Made by a program: the position numbers and the translations under genes
The notes under the pieces: model-generated
What the model was told of the DNA's origin: nothing
Databases searched by the model: none
The model's input: the letters and a program-made list of their open reading frames with translations, nothing else
NCBI GenBank assembly: GCA_021372515.1
Contig: JAJFUG010000146.1
Span: 1-45,951, forward strand
From: a bacterium
Lineage (GTDB): Bacteria > Gemmatimonadota > Glassbacteria > GWA2-58-10
Length of the DNA stretch: 45,951 nt
Direction: 5' to 3'
Shown here: piece by piece, positions 7,954 to 16,736 of the stretch
Layout of the letters: each line of letters opens with the position of its first letter
Numbering within the stretch: the stretch's first letter is position 1

Positions 7954-8799
7954 TCACCTCCCCGCGACGGAGGGTTGGCCCACGCGGCGGCATATTTCGT
8001 ACAGCACGATCCCGGCGGCCACGGCCACGTTGAGGCTCTCCACCCCGGACTGCATGGGCGCCGAGAGCCGCCGCGCCCCGCCCAAGGCCAAGCTCAGTCC
8101 AGACCCGGCCGCCTCGGAGCCGAATATCACCGCGGTGCGGTCGGGATAGCCCGCGCCGGCGAAAATGTCCTCGCCCCCCACAGCGGCCTCGTACAGGCTA
8201 AACGAGTGGCGGGCCAGAAATTCTTTCAACTCCCCCTCATCCCGTGCCTGGAACACGGGCAGGCGGAACAGCGCGCCCATCGCCCCGCGCACGGTCTTGG
8301 GATTGTATGGGTCCACCGTGCCTGGAGCCAGAACAACCGCCGCCGCCCCGGCCGCTGCAGCAGCGCGTACAAGCGAGCCCAGGTTGCCGGGCTGGCTCAG
8401 GCCGTCGCAGATAGCCAGCACCGCTTGCTGCGGAGGGGTCCATTCCGGAAGGCTCCGGTGCGGGATACGGCAGACCGCGGCCACCCCCTGCGGAGTGACC
8501 GTGTCCAGGACGCGGCGCAGTGCGGCCTCCTCCGCCCGGTAGACCGGTACGCCCTTAGCGGCCAGGGCCGCGGCCAGGGCCTCACCGCGCGCTCTGGCCG
8601 ACGTGTCGGAGCCCTCCGGGCCGCGCACCGCCCAGGCGATATCCACCCCGCAAGCCAGGGCCTCCTCCACCAGGCGCACGCCCTCGGCCACGAACAGGCC
8701 GGTTTCCTCGCGCCACTTGCGCTGGCTCAACTTGCCCAGGAGCTTTTCGTTGTTCCGGGAAAGGGGCGGATAGCTGTCGGGTACAGGCGGGCGGTCCAA
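7954..8799 (-). CDS. SpoU/TrmH-family RNA 2'-O-methyltransferase
   Basis: 281 residues. The N-terminal substrate-binding domain (LSQRKWREETGLFVAEGVRL) precedes the knotted SPOUT catalytic domain with its three motifs: DGLSQPGNLGSLVRAAAAAG (motif 1), VIFGSEAAG (motif 2) and SGVESLNVAVAAGIVLYE (motif 3), which bind S-adenosylmethionine. The enzyme methylates the 2'-OH of a nucleotide in 23S rRNA or tRNA; the arrangement is closest to RlmB/TsnR-like proteins, but the target base cannot be told. The start is TTG at 8799 with GGAGG at proper distance; the nearby ATG is out of frame. Its stop overlaps the ribosome-binding site of the prepilin peptidase gene, suggesting translational coupling. Confidence 0.88.
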   Translation of the reverse strand: MDRPPVPDSYPPLSRNNEKLLGKLSQRKWREETGLFVAEGVRLVEEALACGVDIAWAVRGPEGSDTSARARGEALAAALAAKGVPVYRAEEAALRRVLDTVTPQGVAAVCRIPHRSLPEWTPPQQAVLAICDGLSQPGNLGSLVRAAAAAGAAAVVLAPGTVDPYNPKTVRGAMGALFRLPVFQARDEGELKEFLARHSFSLYEAAVGGEDIFAGAGYPDRTAVIFGSEAAGSGLSLALGGARRLSAPMQSGVESLNVAVAAGIVLYEICRRVGQPSVAGR

Positions 8800-8909
8800 G
8801 CATGCCTCCGGGCGGGTCGAGGGACGGGTGTCGGTCGGATAGACTGAAAATAATATTCAACCCTGCGGCGCGGCTGTCAACTGCGGACAGCGGAGGGGGC
8901 ACCAATTTC

Positions 8910-8938
8910 TTGTTGACTTGGGCGCCCCGGACTATATT
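8910..8938 (+). promoter_or_regulatory. Candidate sigma-70 promoter for panB
   Basis: TATATT at 8933-8938 lies 17 bases after TTGTTG (8910-8915). A better -35 match, TTGACT, overlaps it but gives only a 14-base spacer. The start codon of panB is 51 bases downstream. Confidence 0.45.
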
Positions 8939-8989
8939 GAATCATCCGTCGTTGCGAACTAATACCACTCAACCGAAGACAGATAAGCC

Positions 8990-9823
8990 ATGACCTCACC
9001 CGAGAAAATAAGCCTGCTCACGGTCCGCTCGTGCAAGGCCCCCGAGGGTCATCTGTGCGCAGTGACAGCCTATGACTACACTTTCGCCCGCCTGGTGGAC
9101 CAGGCCGGGGTGGATATCGTGCTCTGCGGCGACTCCCTGGCCAACACCATGCTGGGCCTGGAGAGCACTGTCCCGTTGACCCTGGACCAGATGGTGCATC
9201 ACTCCACTGCGGTGGCCCGCGGGGTGCAGCGCGCGTTCTGCGTGGCCGACATGCCGTTCGGCTCGGTCCAGACCGGGGTGAACGACGCCCTGGCCAACTG
9301 CGTGCGCGTGTTCAAGGAGTGTGGGGTGGACGCGGTGAAGATCGAGGGCGGAATCCGCTCGGCCGAGGTGATCCGGGCCGTGGTCGGGGCCGGCATCCCG
9401 GTGATGGGCCACGTGGGCCTCACCCCGCAGTTCCGCTCGATGCTGGGCGGGCTGAAAGTGCAGGGCAAGGACGAGGAAAGCGCTCGCCGTATCCTGGCCG
9501 ATGCCCGGGCCGTGGAGGAGGCCGGGGCGTTCGCCGTGGTCCTGGAGGCCGTGCCGCGCCGTCTGGCAGCGCTCATCACCTCGCGGCTGAATATCCCAAC
9601 GATCGGCATCGGGGCCGGGCCGGACTGCGACGGCCAGATACTGGTGCTGCACGACATACTGGGCCTCAGCCCGCGCGCGCCCAAGTTCGCCAAAGTCTTC
9701 GCCGACCTTCCCGCCGAGGTCCTGCGCGGGGTGCAAGCCTACTGCGACGAGGTCCGGAGCGGTGCGTTCCCGGATGACTCGCACAGTTTCCGCGTGGATG
9801 ATTCCATAATCGAGAAGCTATGA
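8990..9823 (+). CDS. panB: Ketopantoate hydroxymethyltransferase
   Basis: 277 residues, the normal length for PanB, which transfers a hydroxymethyl group from 5,10-methylene-tetrahydrofolate to 2-ketoisovalerate in the cytoplasm, the first committed step of pantothenate and coenzyme A synthesis. The signatures are intact: VTAYDYTFARLVDQAGVD, LCGDSLANTMLG, VKIEGG (catalytic and Mg-binding region), GHVGLTPQ and TIGIGAGPDCDGQILVLHD. The ribosome-binding site is weak. The stop overlaps the next gene by four bases (ATGA), so the M24 peptidase is translated from the same message. panC and panD are not in this window. Confidence 0.95.
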   Translation: MTSPEKISLLTVRSCKAPEGHLCAVTAYDYTFARLVDQAGVDIVLCGDSLANTMLGLESTVPLTLDQMVHHSTAVARGVQRAFCVADMPFGSVQTGVNDALANCVRVFKECGVDAVKIEGGIRSAEVIRAVVGAGIPVMGHVGLTPQFRSMLGGLKVQGKDEESARRILADARAVEEAGAFAVVLEAVPRRLAALITSRLNIPTIGIGAGPDCDGQILVLHDILGLSPRAPKFAKVFADLPAEVLRGVQAYCDEVRSGAFPDDSHSFRVDDSIIEKL

Positions 9824-11052
9824 AAGCCGACCTGCTGCGTTTGCTGGCCGAACGCAACATCGACATCCTCTGGGCGGTGGGCGCCACCCACGACTGCCCG
9901 GATGTCTACTATCTGGCCGGCGGCCAGCCGCTCACCCTGGCCTGGATCATCCTGCAACGCGGCCACGAGCCGCTGCTGGTCCACGGGGCGATGGAGCGCG
10001 AGGCCGCCGCGCGCTCGGGCTGCCGGACAATCGATTTTTCCTCGCTCGGGATCGAAGAACTCTCGCGCAGCTTTTCCGACCCGCTGGCACTGCGCCTGGA
10101 GCTGTTCGTGCGCCTGGCCGAGCGCGAGAACCTGAGCGGCCGCCTGGCCGTGCACGGGATGATGGACCCCGGCGAGGCGCATGTCCTTCTGACCGAGCTG
10201 CAGCACCGGATAAGAGGGATCGAGGTGGTGCGCGACACGCCCTCGTTGATCCAGGAGGCCCGGATCACCAAGGACGGGGCCGAGATCGAGCTGATGAAAG
10301 AGGTGGCCGCGCGCTCGCTGGTGGCGATCGACGCCGCGCTGGACCTCTTGCGCTCCGGGCGCCTGGAGGAGGGTCTCCTGCTGGATGGCGAGGGACGCGG
10401 GATCACGGTGGGGCGGGTCAAGGCCGCAATTTCGGCCTGCCTGGCCGGTCAGGGGCTTCAGGAAACCCACGAAACGATCCTCTCCATCGGCCGCGAGGCC
10501 GGAATCCCGCATGCCAGCAGCGCCCCGGAAACAGTGTTCAGCGCCGGCAGCACCGTGGTGTTCGACCTTTTCCCCTGCACGCGCGGCGGCGGGTATTATT
10601 TCGATATCACGCGAAGTTTCGGGATCGGGTTCCTGCCCGAGGCGGAGCAACAGCTCTGGGATTGCGTGCTCGAGGCCCAGGAGAAAGCCATCGCCGCGAT
10701 ACGTCCGGGGCTGGATGGCTCGCGCCTTCAGGAACTGGTCTGCGAGCATTTCGAGGCCGCCGGCCATCCGACCGTGCGCTCCAACCCGCGCACGTCCGAG
10801 GGCTATGTACACTCACTGGGCCACGGCGTGGGCCTGGAGGTGCACGAGTACCCCTACCTGCGGCTCAACGACACCCCGATCTCGCGCAACAGCCTTCTGC
10901 CTGGCAGCGTGTTCACCATCGAGCCGGGCCTGTACTACCCGGGGCGCGGCATGGGTGTGCGTATCGAGGACAGCCTCTACCTGGACAGCGCGGGCAACCC
11001 GCAATTCCTGGCCCAATACCCGAAATACCCGGTCCTGGTCCCGGAGGGATGA
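9820..11052 (+). CDS. M24-family metallopeptidase (Xaa-Pro aminopeptidase / prolidase-like)
   Basis: 410 residues: a creatinase-like N-terminal domain (about 1-150) and a pita-bread catalytic domain. Putative dimetal ligands are Asp249 and Asp262 (VVFDLF...YYFDITRSF), His335 (GHGVG; His342 in the following VHE also fits the family pattern), Glu368 (TIEPGLY) and Glu383 (RIEDS). The two Asp are 13 residues apart rather than the more common 11, because of a small Gly-rich insertion (TRGGGYY). The enzyme would release N-terminal residues ahead of proline, or split X-Pro dipeptides, in the cytoplasm. The start overlaps panB by four bases. The link to pantothenate synthesis is operonic only. Confidence 0.87.
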   Translation: MKADLLRLLAERNIDILWAVGATHDCPDVYYLAGGQPLTLAWIILQRGHEPLLVHGAMEREAAARSGCRTIDFSSLGIEELSRSFSDPLALRLELFVRLAERENLSGRLAVHGMMDPGEAHVLLTELQHRIRGIEVVRDTPSLIQEARITKDGAEIELMKEVAARSLVAIDAALDLLRSGRLEEGLLLDGEGRGITVGRVKAAISACLAGQGLQETHETILSIGREAGIPHASSAPETVFSAGSTVVFDLFPCTRGGGYYFDITRSFGIGFLPEAEQQLWDCVLEAQEKAIAAIRPGLDGSRLQELVCEHFEAAGHPTVRSNPRTSEGYVHSLGHGVGLEVHEYPYLRLNDTPISRNSLLPGSVFTIEPGLYYPGRGMGVRIEDSLYLDSAGNPQFLAQYPKYPVLVPEG

Positions 11053-11231
11053 GGGCCGGGAAATCCGCCTGTGACCACCCGAAACCGGAATTTGTTTTTT
11101 GCGTTAAACCAAAGCTTGCTCTTTTTCTCTCACCCGAATATATTTGCCCACCTTTAGAAACGTAGTCGCACTATCCAGAACGACCAAGCCCATCTTCTTA
11201 TACCATAGAGTATCCGCCAGAGGGGACCCCC

Positions 11232-13538
11232 ATGCTGAAGGCCAGTTTCGGGTATTTCGACCGGGAGGGCGCCGAGTTCGCGGTCACCGAGTACGACACG
11301 CCGCTGCCGCTGGTCAACTATTTCTGGAACGAGCGGTTCATCTCCGGGGTCAGCCAGCACATGGCCGGGATCGGCTGTTTTACCGAGCGCCCGATGCAGT
11401 ACATGCACCCGGTGACCCGCTGCCTGATCGTGCGTGAGGAGAACCGCCATTTCTACCTGCGGGATGACGATAGCGGGGAGTTCTGGAGTCCGGGCGCCTA
11501 CCCGGCCGCGCTGAAGCCCGAGCGTTTCGAGTGCCGTCACGGTCTGGGCTATTCGATCCTGACCGCCCAGACCGCCGGGATAGAGACCCGGCTTCGCGTG
11601 TTCGTGCCCGAGGCTTACGAGACCGAGCTCTGGACCGTAACCCTCACCAACCGCAGCGAACGCCGCCGCCGGATACGGTTCTACGGGTTCGTGGACTGGC
11701 TGCTCAAGGGCTACCAGGAATACTCCGACTACCACGGCTCCCTGCACGCGCATTTCGACAGCACGGTGAACGCGCTCAACGGGTTCAACGAGGCCCCGGA
11801 GCGCACGCACGAGCGTTTCAGCGCGTTCATCGCCTCGGATATCGCCCCCTCGGGCTTCGACAGCTCGCGCGCCGCGTTCCTCGGCCGCCTCGGCTCGGCG
11901 GCAATTCCCCAGGCCGTTGTTGAGGGCCGCATGCGCGGCAGCGAGGGTGTCTGCGAGCGTCTGTGCGGTGCTCTGGAACACAATTTCACTCTCGAACCCG
12001 GCCAGAGCGTGACTTTCAACCTGGCCCTGGGCAGCACGGACTCGTTCGAGACCACGCGCGCGATCTGCCGGGCCGTGTTCGCCCCGGGCGCGGCCGAAAG
12101 CCTGTTCACCAGCATGCGTGACAACCTGGCCGCCAAGTACCGCAGCGTGCACGTGGAAACCCCGGACGAGCGCCTGAACTACCTGTTCAACGGCTGGATC
12201 AAGCGGGCGATCCAGTTGCATACGGAGGTGGGCACCGACACCGGCCGCGGCCTGCGGGATGTGCTCCAGGCGGCCTGGGCGGTCAGCTCCTACGATCCGG
12301 CCAACGCCCGTCAGAAGATACTGGAGTCCCTGGCCCACCAGTACCGCGAGGGCCACACCCTGCGCGGCTGGAACCCGGTGGACGACCATCACTACAGCGA
12401 CGGGCCGGTGTGGATCGCCCCGGCCGTGGACAGCTACCTCAAGGAGACCGGTGACTACGGTTTCCTGGATGAAAAAGCCCCCTATTTCGACGGTGGCGAG
12501 GGCACGGTCTGGGAGCACACCCTCACCGCGATCCGTCACGCCACGGATGACACCGGCGGGCACGGCCTGGTGCGCATGCACTATGGCGACTGGAACGACT
12601 CGCTCAACGGCATGGGCCTGGCCGGCCGCGGCGAAAGCGCCTGGACCTCCATCGCCATGATTTTCGCCATCGCCCGGGCGCGCGAGATCGTGAACAACGT
12701 ACTTCACAACCCGGCCCTGGACAAGGAGCTGCGCACCCGCTCCGAGCGCCTGGAAAAAGCGATCCAGGAGCACGCCTGGGACGGGGCCTGGTACCTGGAG
12801 GGCTACAACGACGAGGGCCGGGCGGTGGGCAGCCACAGCGAGACCACCGGGCGGGTGTTCCTCAACCCGCAGTCCTGGGCCATCCTGGGCGGGATCGCCA
12901 GCGACGGGCGCCTCAAGGATATCCTCAAGGTCATCGACAACGACCTGGAATGCGACTACGGCTCGCTCGTGCTCACCCCGGCCTACCGCAAGCCCGACCC
13001 CGGGGTCGGACGGATCACCTGGTTCATACCCGGGATGTGGGAGAACGCCTCGCCCTATTGCCACGGCACCAGTTTCAAGATCATGGCCGACACGTTCATC
13101 GGCCGGGGCGACAAGGCGCTGGAGTCGATGCTCAAGGTGCTGCCGGATAACCCCAGGAACCCCTGCACGCACTCGGGCTGCCCGCCCTATCAGGTGACCA
13201 ACATGTACTATGGGCCCGAGCACCCGCGTGCCGGGCAGATCCTCTACTCCTGGGTCACCGGCACGGCCGACTGGCTGTTCAAGGCCCTCACCTCGCACAT
13301 GCTGGGCGTGCGCGCCGACTACAATGGCCTTTTGATCGACCCCTGCCTGCCCTCGGCCTGGAAACGGGCCTCGCTGGAGCGCTCGTTCCGCGGGGTGCGC
13401 TACCGGGTGGAAATCGAGAACCCGGAGGGCCGCCAGACCGGGGTGCGCCGGATCACGCTGGACGGCAGGGAAGTACAGGGCCAGCTCCTGCCGCTGCTGG
13501 TTGACGGCGGCGTGCACGAGGTGAAGGTGCTGATGTGA
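11232..13538 (+). CDS. Glycoside phosphorylase, GH94 type (cellobiose/chitobiose phosphorylase-like)
   Basis: 768 residues without a signal peptide, so cytoplasmic. It begins with the GH94 beta-sandwich (FGYFDREGAEFAVTEYDTPLPL) and continues to an (alpha/alpha)6 barrel. The catalytic region is HYGDWNDSLNG (DWND at 453-456). Substrate and phosphate region motifs are GWNPVDDHHYSDG, YCHGTSFK and GTADWLFKA. The C-terminal jelly-roll has FRGVRYRVEIENP. GH94 enzymes split a beta-linked disaccharide with phosphate to give a sugar-1-phosphate and the free sugar, saving ATP. The length is nearer chitobiose than cellobiose phosphorylases, but the substrate cannot be fixed. The start ATG follows GAGGGGA. 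It probably handles oligosaccharides released by secreted glycosidases. Confidence 0.88.
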   Translation: MLKASFGYFDREGAEFAVTEYDTPLPLVNYFWNERFISGVSQHMAGIGCFTERPMQYMHPVTRCLIVREENRHFYLRDDDSGEFWSPGAYPAALKPERFECRHGLGYSILTAQTAGIETRLRVFVPEAYETELWTVTLTNRSERRRRIRFYGFVDWLLKGYQEYSDYHGSLHAHFDSTVNALNGFNEAPERTHERFSAFIASDIAPSGFDSSRAAFLGRLGSAAIPQAVVEGRMRGSEGVCERLCGALEHNFTLEPGQSVTFNLALGSTDSFETTRAICRAVFAPGAAESLFTSMRDNLAAKYRSVHVETPDERLNYLFNGWIKRAIQLHTEVGTDTGRGLRDVLQAAWAVSSYDPANARQKILESLAHQYREGHTLRGWNPVDDHHYSDGPVWIAPAVDSYLKETGDYGFLDEKAPYFDGGEGTVWEHTLTAIRHATDDTGGHGLVRMHYGDWNDSLNGMGLAGRGESAWTSIAMIFAIARAREIVNNVLHNPALDKELRTRSERLEKAIQEHAWDGAWYLEGYNDEGRAVGSHSETTGRVFLNPQSWAILGGIASDGRLKDILKVIDNDLECDYGSLVLTPAYRKPDPGVGRITWFIPGMWENASPYCHGTSFKIMADTFIGRGDKALESMLKVLPDNPRNPCTHSGCPPYQVTNMYYGPEHPRAGQILYSWVTGTADWLFKALTSHMLGVRADYNGLLIDPCLPSAWKRASLERSFRGVRYRVEIENPEGRQTGVRRITLDGREVQGQLLPLLVDGGVHEVKVLM

Positions 13539-13971
13539 TCTGCTGTTTGGCCGTGTAGAATGAACTAAGCCGCGGCAGAGCCGTGAGGTGTTAAAATGTA
13601 GAGGCGGGTTTGAAACCCGCCTCTCCGCTGGATTTGTCCGTTAAACACCACGGCAAGCCGCGAGGAATTCTTTTCGATTAAAACGGAAGAGGTGCAATCC
13701 ATCGTGTCTTTTTTGCTATCTCCGCTGAATCGTAAACCGTAGGGGCGGCCCCCTGTGGCCGCCCTGACAGAATTGGGCAGGCACAGGGGCCTGCCCCCCT
13801 ACGCAGGACGGCGTTCCTTCTTAGTTTTATCCCTTCTCTCCTCGGCCGTTCATCCAGCATTGCCTTGCGGCGCTTTCGGGATTATAATGGTTCACGGACA
13901 GATACAACCCCCACGGCGAGCCAACACAGCCCGTTCCGCTTGTCACGCATATCCTTTTCCGGGAGCGCAAG
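13539..13971. repeat. Repeat-bearing intergenic region (palindromes)
   Basis: A 433-base gap. At about 13600-13623 is a perfect hairpin GAGGCGGGTTT with one G between the arms. At 13739-13802 is a composite palindrome: GTAGGGGCGG..CCGCCC, then a spacer, then GGGCAGGC..GCCCCCCTAC, so that the outer ends also pair (GTAGGGG with CCCCTAC). It belongs to the short GGGGC/GCCCC family found elsewhere in the window. The last ~100 bases hold no recognisable promoter apart from the ribosome-binding site of the next gene. Confidence 0.7.
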
Positions 13972-15324
13972 ATGTCAGGACAGGATTCGCTCAACCGCAG
14001 GCAGTTCCTCGAAAAGACCACCCTGGCCGCCGCCGCTGTCGCAGTCGCAGCCGGGGCCGCCAAAGGCCAGGCGCAGATAAACAACTCCACTGTCGGTCCG
14101 GCCAAGCGGGTCGGGATCGGATTCATCGGCGTGGGTATCCGCGGCACGCTGTTGATGGAGGCCGCCGCAGGGATCAGCGGGGTGGAGATAGTGACCGCCG
14201 CCGACTGCTATAAGGGGCACCTCGACCGCGCGGTCGAGAATTTCCCCTCGATCCAGGTCACCGGCGACTACAAGCAGGTCCTGGCACGCAGCGATGTGGA
14301 CGCCGTTATCATCGCCGCCCCGGACCACTGGCACCTGCCGATGGTCCAGCAGGCCCTGGCCGCGGGCAAGCATGTCTATGTCGAGAAGCCCATGACCCAC
14401 TCCTGGGAGGAAGGCGAGGAGTTCATCAAGGCCGTGGACAAGAGCGGCAAGGTGCTCCAGGTGGGCAGCCAGTACATGAGCATGGGCTGCGCCCAGATGG
14501 CCGCCGATTTCATCAAGAGCGGCAAGCTGGGCCAGGTGACCATGGTCGAGGGCAAGATCCATCGCAACAGCTCCACCGGCGCCTGGTACTACCCGATCCC
14601 GCCGGATGCCTCGCCGGCCACGATCGACTGGAAAAGTTTCCTGGGCGCCGCGCCGCAGCATGATTTCGACCTTAGACGTTTCTTCCAGTGGCGTCTGTAT
14701 TGGGACTATTCGGGCGGCCTTCCCACCGACCTGTTTGTCCATCTGATCACTGCCACGCACCAGCTCATGGGGGTTCAGGAGCCGGAAAGCGTGGTCAGTT
14801 TCGGCGACATCTACCGCTGGAAAAACTACCGCGAGGTCCCGGACCAGATGACCGCCCTGGTCAAGTACTCCGAGGGGTTCGTGCTCAAGCTGACCAGCAC
14901 GGCCAACAACGGCCACCCCGGACCGGCGCTCACGTTCTACGGCACCGAGGGCACGCTGGAATACAACGGCGATTCGTTCAAATTCTACTACGAGCCGCGC
15001 AGCGAGAATTTCGAGTACCCGACCCACTCCTGGCCCAAGGCCACGGTCAAGCAGTTCAGCCAGATCATGAACCTGGACGAGAAGTTGAGCCCGGTGGACG
15101 GTCCCCCGGCGGCCGCGCCGGTCGAGTACACCTCGCCCAACGACGAGGAAGACACCCGCGCGCATATCCGCAACTGGGTCGAGGCGATCCGCACCGGCGG
15201 CAAGCCCATCGAGGACGTGAGGTTCGGGCACCACGCCGCCCTGGTCGGCCACATGTGCAACATCTCGTTCAAGGCCGGCAAGATGGTCAAGTGGAACAAG
15301 CAGACCCGCAAGGTGGAAGCGTAA
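13972..15324 (+). CDS. Gfo/Idh/MocA-family oxidoreductase with Tat signal
   Basis: 450 residues. The twin-arginine motif NRRQFLEK (Arg9-Arg10) and an Ala-rich segment predict export of a folded, cofactor-loaded protein to the periplasm. The Rossmann domain follows (VGIGFIGVGIRG binds NAD(P)), then the family signature HVYVEKPMTHSWEEG, whose Lys is catalytic, and the C-terminal alpha/beta domain with DYSGGLPTDLFVHLI. These enzymes oxidise or reduce hydroxyl groups of sugars or inositols, and some act as glycosidases through a redox step. The substrate is unknown. The start ATG has GGGAG upstream. It follows the GH94 gene by a repeat-filled gap and is likely its own unit. Confidence 0.9.
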   Translation: MSGQDSLNRRQFLEKTTLAAAAVAVAAGAAKGQAQINNSTVGPAKRVGIGFIGVGIRGTLLMEAAAGISGVEIVTAADCYKGHLDRAVENFPSIQVTGDYKQVLARSDVDAVIIAAPDHWHLPMVQQALAAGKHVYVEKPMTHSWEEGEEFIKAVDKSGKVLQVGSQYMSMGCAQMAADFIKSGKLGQVTMVEGKIHRNSSTGAWYYPIPPDASPATIDWKSFLGAAPQHDFDLRRFFQWRLYWDYSGGLPTDLFVHLITATHQLMGVQEPESVVSFGDIYRWKNYREVPDQMTALVKYSEGFVLKLTSTANNGHPGPALTFYGTEGTLEYNGDSFKFYYEPRSENFEYPTHSWPKATVKQFSQIMNLDEKLSPVDGPPAAAPVEYTSPNDEEDTRAHIRNWVEAIRTGGKPIEDVRFGHHAALVGHMCNISFKAGKMVKWNKQTRKVEA

Positions 15325-15698
15325 GGTCGGAACTGTTCGAACGGAAAGATTTACACCGCAGGGGCGACCGGCCGGTCGCCCCTACATTTGCTTACTTTCG
15401 ATTATGATCGTTCTGTAGGGACGCACCCGCGTGTACGCCCGGGCGGACACATGGGTCCGCCCCTACAATGGCGGACGTACAATATAGCCCAGAGTGGCCG
15501 GGACGAGGCAAGCGGCCCCCGCGCCCGTTGGTCCTTTCGGGCAAGACCGGAAGGACAAAGAAAAAACCGGGCGAACACAAGGTTCGCCCCTCCGTAAGGG
15601 GTAGGCCGCTGTTGTAGGGGCACGGGGCACCGTGCCCAAAAAGCTTTTCGGAGTGGACACAGAGGGCGGCAAATACATCTTTGATAAGGAAATTCGCA
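15325..15698. repeat. Cluster of short palindromic repeats between the oxidoreductase and hldD
   Basis: At least four palindromes in about 370 bases. 15361-15382 is a perfect 22-base palindrome (GGGGCGACCGG and its complement). About 15416-15476 is a double unit with GGGCGGAC..GTCCGCCCCTAC. About 15576-15601 has GGGCGAAC..GTTCGCCC. 15618-15637 has GGGCACGG, GGCA, CCGTGCCC. Around 15500-15560 the sequence resembles part of the 400-bp element (GGGACGAGGCAAGC..CCCCCGC), with a variant hairpin GGTCCTTTCGGgcaagaCCGGAAGGAC. No gene is supported. Some hairpins could stop transcription from the upstream gene. Confidence 0.75.
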
Positions 15699-16679
15699 AT
15701 GCAGGAAACTTTCATCGTCACCGGCGGGGCCGGGCTGATCGGCAGCAATGTCGTGCGCGGGCTCAACGCGCGCGGCTGCACGGATATCCTGGTGGTGGAC
15801 CACCTGAACCACCCGGCCAAACAGCGCAATCTGGACAGACTGCGCTACCGCGACTACCTGGACAAGGCCGAGTTCCGCAAGCTGCTCGGACAGGACCGAG
15901 TCCCCCGCGTGCGCGGCGTGTTCCACCTGGGGGCGTGCAGCTCCACGACCGAGACCGATGAGGCCTACCTTCAGGACAACAATTTCCAGTACACCTGCGA
16001 CCTCTGCGAGTGGTGCCTTCGCACCGGGGCGCGCTTTGTCTACGCCTCCAGCGCGGCGACCTACGGGGATGGTTCCCGTGGCTACAGCGACGACGACGCC
16101 GTGACCCCCTCGCTGGAGCCGCTCAACCTCTACGGCCGCTCCAAGCAGCTTTTCGACCTCTGGGCCATGGGCAACGGGGCGATAAAGAAAATCGCGGGCC
16201 TCAAGTATTTCAATGTCTACGGCCCCGGCGAGGACCACAAGGGCGACATGCGCTCCGTGGTGCACAAGGCCTACGCCCAGGTCAAGAAAGAGGGGCGGAT
16301 CACACTGTTCCGCTCGCACCGTCCGGACTACCGTGACGGCGAGCAGGACCGCGATTTCGTGTTCGTGGCGGATGCCGTGGCGGTAAGCCTGTTCTTCTAC
16401 GAGCACCCGGAGGTCTCGGGCCTGTTCAACTGCGGCAGCGGCCGGGCGCGCACCTGGCTCGACCTGGCCCGGGCGCTTTTCGCGGCAATGGGCCGTGAGC
16501 CTAAAATCGAGTTCATCGACATGCCCATGCACCTGCGTGACAAGTACCAGTACCACACCTGCGCCGAGGTTGACAAGCTCCACCGCGCCGGCTACACCGC
16601 CCCCTTTGTCACTGTGGAGGAGGGCGTGCGCCGCTACGTGCAGGACTACCTCGCCCGGCAGGAACAGAGCGAGGCGTAA
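15699..16679 (+). CDS. hldD: ADP-L-glycero-D-manno-heptose 6-epimerase
   Basis: 326 residues of the extended SDR family. HldD converts ADP-D-glycero-manno-heptose to the L-glycero form for the LPS inner core. The NADP-binding FIVTGGAGLIGSNVV is at the N-terminus. HLGACSSTTETD is distinctive for this epimerase. SSAATYG and LYGRSK supply the Ser/Tyr/Lys catalytic set, and KYFNVYGPGEDHKGDM and RDFVFVADAV follow in order. I chose the ATG at 15699 because AAGGAAA lies eight bases upstream; an earlier in-frame TTG at 15681 would add six residues. The gene indicates a diderm envelope with heptose-containing LPS. No other heptose genes are in the window. Confidence 0.93.
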   Translation: MQETFIVTGGAGLIGSNVVRGLNARGCTDILVVDHLNHPAKQRNLDRLRYRDYLDKAEFRKLLGQDRVPRVRGVFHLGACSSTTETDEAYLQDNNFQYTCDLCEWCLRTGARFVYASSAATYGDGSRGYSDDDAVTPSLEPLNLYGRSKQLFDLWAMGNGAIKKIAGLKYFNVYGPGEDHKGDMRSVVHKAYAQVKKEGRITLFRSHRPDYRDGEQDRDFVFVADAVAVSLFFYEHPEVSGLFNCGSGRARTWLDLARALFAAMGREPKIEFIDMPMHLRDKYQYHTCAEVDKLHRAGYTAPFVTVEEGVRRYVQDYLARQEQSEA

Positions 16680-16736
16680 TTACACACTGAACGTTCTCAA
16701 CCCTTTAAGCCCCAAGGTCAAAGACAAAGGCTAAAG

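Noticed and set aside
11154-13517. A 787-codon minus-strand open frame opposite the GH94 gene
   Set aside because: It is the anti-sense of the GH94 gene; the GH94 frame has catalytic motifs and a ribosome-binding site.
13739-15640. CRISPR array
   Set aside because: The repeats are unevenly spaced palindromes with varying cores and no uniform spacers; no cas genes are nearby.
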